This document shows, in pieces, positions 61,431-64,000 of a stretch of 64,000 nucleotides of DNA. The position numbers and the translations under genes were made by a program. Origin of the DNA: Tillus elongatus (lineage: Eukaryota > Arthropoda > Insecta > Coleoptera > Cleridae); contig OZ023265.1 of assembly GCA_964006375.1 (NCBI GenBank), positions 163,148,118-163,212,117 of the forward strand, given 5' to 3'. Each line of letters starts with the position of its first letter. Within the stretch, counting starts at the first letter, position 1. The notes under the pieces were generated by a model. It saw only the letters and a list, made by a program, of their open reading frames with translations, had not been told where the DNA came from and did no database searches.

Positions 61431-61614
61431 TTTTTTTTATCTACAAAGGTAGTACATATTATATTAAAGTTTTATCGAGTTCAGATAACTTTCATTTTTT
61501 GCAATTTTTCCAGGCTGGTCGTTTTTTGACAAAGAAACATTTTGTCTTCGATTAACTTAAAACTTTACCATTTAGTAATTTGAGGGTTGTTAAACATCGG
61601 AATCGTATCAGTTC
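61431..61614. other. No gene seen
   Basis: Short AT-rich spacer. Confidence 0.45.
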
Positions 61615-62530
61615 TTTTACTTCCACATCGTCACAACGTGTGAAAGTATCGCATCGGCGAAAAAAATTTCAAAAAATTTTGTCGCTTAAACGTCGTAAAA
61701 CGTATCATAACATATAGAAAACATGATTTGGAAACGAATTTTTTTTTGTCTGTCGGTCTGTATATCTGTCTGTAGCCACGATAACTCTAGAACGAATTGA
61801 GATATCGTCTTCAAATTTGGTACACAGTTAGCACACGGCAAACTAACGGTTCGGATTGTTTTCGGGTAAAATCTCTCCAGGCGGTAGGGGATGAATGGGG
61901 GGTGATTTGGTGAAAATTGACATTTTCTTCGTTAAAACTCGAGTAATAAAACCGTTTAGGGTTTGTTTATTAGAAAACTTTCGATTTAATAAGATATCTG
62001 GTATTCTGTGCCGAAATTAAATTAGGGGTGGAATTTCTGGGGGTGGCATACCCGTGACAGAAATTTCGAATTTTTTTTTGCTAAAACGGGGTAAAAAGTC
62101 TCAAAACATACAGAAAACTTGAACTTGAAGCTGGAACGAAAATTTGTTTGTCTGTCGGTCGGTCGGTCTGTCGGCATGTACGTCTGTCTGTTAATAGGCG
62201 CAATAACTTTCGCACGAATCGAGATATCATCTTCAAATTGGATATCCAGTTAGCACCCGACAAAGGAACGCTTCGAATTGTTTTTGGGTATGATCGCTTC
62301 AGGGGGTAGGAGATAAATAAGGCGTGATTTGGTGAAATTTGACATTTTTTCATTAAAACTCGAGTAATATAAGGTTTCAAAAGTTTGTGGGTACAGGAAT
62401 ACAAATATTTTCTCTGTGGTCAAGTCATGGACCCTAGATTCATTCCATGAGAATGTAGTTCTGCAGAGAATAAATTATCACTGCTATGTGGAAGTTATGA
62501 TTCAATTTGCAGCACTATTTTTTTATGAAC
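61615..62530. repeat. Dispersed repeat, direct copy of 33950-34780
   Basis: ACTTCCACATCGTCACAACG, TTGTCTGTCGGTCTGTATAT, GTAGCCACGATAACTCTAGA, GTTAAAACTCGAGTAATA, then a second sub-block with GTCGGTCGGTCGGTCTGTCG and GAGAATAAATTATCACTGCT. Both copies contain the same internal near-duplication, which suggests a dimeric element. Confidence 0.8.
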
Positions 62531-62759
62531 CGCCTCAATAGCTATGGTCACTAGCGGAATAAGTAATAGAACAATGTGCCATAAAATGATTTTATTCCGT
62601 TCGCAAAAACAGAACAAATGTATTCTGGTTTGCCAGTGACGCAAAACCTAATCATATGCAGGAACGGCTTCTCAATAAGTGCGCGCGCTGCTGCCTTCCG
62701 TGGAAAAAACAATATTTTTGCTATGCTATATTTTAATAAATTTTAATTAAAATTAGTAT

Positions 62760-63240
62760 ATCGAGGATCGCAGAGAGTCGGCAGCCATTAATACAGAATC
62801 AGAATAAGTATAGTGTTAATCGTTGCAGACGTTATATACATCCATATCCACATAGAGCAGGCGGGCGGCGGTGTGTATTTTTCGGCGCTCTCACGAAATG
62901 CGATACTTCAGTGCGAAATGATCGCCGAATCTTGATGATCTTCGTCGAAAACGACCGAATAAGCAATCTGTTGTGCGCTATAAAATTACACACTTCCAGT
63001 TTGTACTGGACTTTCGGCAGAGCGTGTGTACCTACTACCTAGTAATTTTCGTCTTCGCGTCGGATTGATTTTTAATTCGATCATTTCGTTGTTGTTTACA
63101 TGTTCTAACAAGACAATTATTATTATTATGATGGTTACTACTTCGGCTTGCTTAATAAGTGGACAAAATAATTGTGATACTGTGATTAACAGTGGATATT
63201 TTAAATTTAAAGTTAAAGGTTAACTTTTTAAGGGACTTTT
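62760..63240 (+). promoter_or_regulatory. Possible promoter and first exon of an unidentified gene
   Basis: A GC-richer, non-repetitive island (62800-63060) has CTATAAAATTACAC near 62979 as a possible TATA box, with CGGCAGAGCG 35 bases downstream. An open frame from ATG 63128 reads MMVTTSACLISGQNNCDTVI and ends at a weak GTTAAC donor. No protein family recognised and the downstream DNA is repeat, so this is weak. Confidence 0.25.
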
Positions 63241-63344
63241 TAACTACTATAACGTATAACTAACAAGAGGAAAACTTGGTAAGTAGTTAATAATTATTAA
63301 GTTTAGTAAGTATGTTTCTTTATAATACATTTTCGGGAAAAAAT

Positions 63345-63461
63345 AGGCGTGGCCATCATTTTTAGTGAATTTTTATTTAAACAAATTTTTTCAAATGAGC
63401 GCGAACTAGGACCCCTAGAACCCATATCCGGGGTCAGTTTCAATTTTTATATGTTTATATG

Positions 63462-63539
<78 letters not shown>

Positions 63540-63870
63540 AACCGATAACTCAAAAAATAAGCAACTGATTTCGATGAAACTTGGCAAGTGGCTTTCTTTT
63601 ATTAATAGCTTGGATGAGTTCGTTAGTCAAGAAAATTAGATAACGTTTTCGGGGAAAATTTTGAGTTTTGTTTTAAAAAAAATTATTTTCTCCTAAAATT
63701 ACAAAGGTATTTTAATGAAATTTGGTGGATATGTTGCCCTGGGTAAGACCCTACTATACACCCAAAATTCAACTTTCAACTTTTTCAAATTTGTAGAAAC
63801 TTGAGTTATTCAAATTTGAAGCATTTAATAAAAATTTACTACCATAACGCACTTGCTGCGCCCCGAACTT
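63345..63870. mobile_element. (TA)n-cored dispersed element, copy 10
   Basis: GAGCGCGAACTAGGACCCCT, AACCCATATCCGGGGTCAGT, TA core 63462-63537, CCAACCGATAACTCAAAAAA, GCTTGGATGAGTTCGTTAGT, and terminus CCATAACGCACTTGCTGCGC. Confidence 0.78.
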
Positions 63871-64000
63871 TTTTTCTTGCGCACCCCCAATGCATTAAGG
63901 CACGAGCCGCTACTGATCATATGAGACAAAAATTGATTTTGTTCTGGATCAGTTTTTTTATGAACGAAAATTCATATCGAACTGTTCGACAAGTCGGTAA
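63871..64000. other. No gene seen
   Basis: Window edge, no recognised feature. Confidence 0.4.

Overview
The window is a repeat-dense, AT-rich stretch of an animal nuclear genome, almost certainly an insect. The evidence is spliced host genes with GT-AG introns, several non-LTR retrotransposon lineages (Jockey/CR1-like, I/R1-like with RNase H, and a third type), a Penelope-like element (PLE), gypsy, hAT and mariner relics, and many long pure (TA)n arrays. A beetle-like, large and repeat-rich genome would fit, but the order is inference only. There is no sign of bacteria, virus or CRISPR.

Host genes are few. A first coding exon of an MFSD1-like lysosomal transporter lies on the minus strand (4921-5104) and runs out of the recognisable sequence. 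Head-to-head with it is a complete four-exon gene on the plus strand for the chromatin subunit BAP18 (coding exons 8481-8498, 12680-12771, 23571-23669, 23738-23972). A two-exon minus-strand gene for the RNA methyltransferase BCDIN3D lies at 30577-31656, convergent with BAP18. A frameshifted THAP-domain exon is at 2635-2910. A possible promoter and first exon near 62.9-63.2 kb is weakly supported.

Everything else is mobile or repetitive DNA. 0.3-1.9 kb: two foldback elements. 5.8-7.7 kb: hAT relic. BAP18 intron 1: a Jockey/CR1-like copy and a 315-bp MITE. BAP18 intron 2 (10.8 kb): a nest of a split PLE, two copies of one LINE type, two I/R1-like copies and a foldback element. 24.6-29.6 kb: a 318-bp tandem array broken by two TIR elements. 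31.9-33.7 kb: an internally deleted gypsy element. 35.6-37.1 kb: hairpin repeats and mariner. 37.4-39.6 kb: a DNA transposon with 4-bp target duplication. 42.5-45.4 kb: the longest LINE copy. 46.8-52.4 kb: (TA)n-cored elements and a 305-bp tandem repeat. 53.3-58.6 kb: two more I/R1-like elements. 59.5-63.9 kb: further copies of the same repeats.

The most interesting observation is a set of hammerhead-ribozyme motifs on the minus strand of several repeat families. Two families (318-bp units at 24.7-29.6 kb and 305-bp units at 51.2-51.7 kb) are tandem and keep a conserved core, a pairing stem I and an NUH cleavage site in each unit or at least one unit. That is the architecture expected of retrozymes or PLE-derived self-cleaving RNAs. 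All functional statements about them are predictions from base pairing done by eye.
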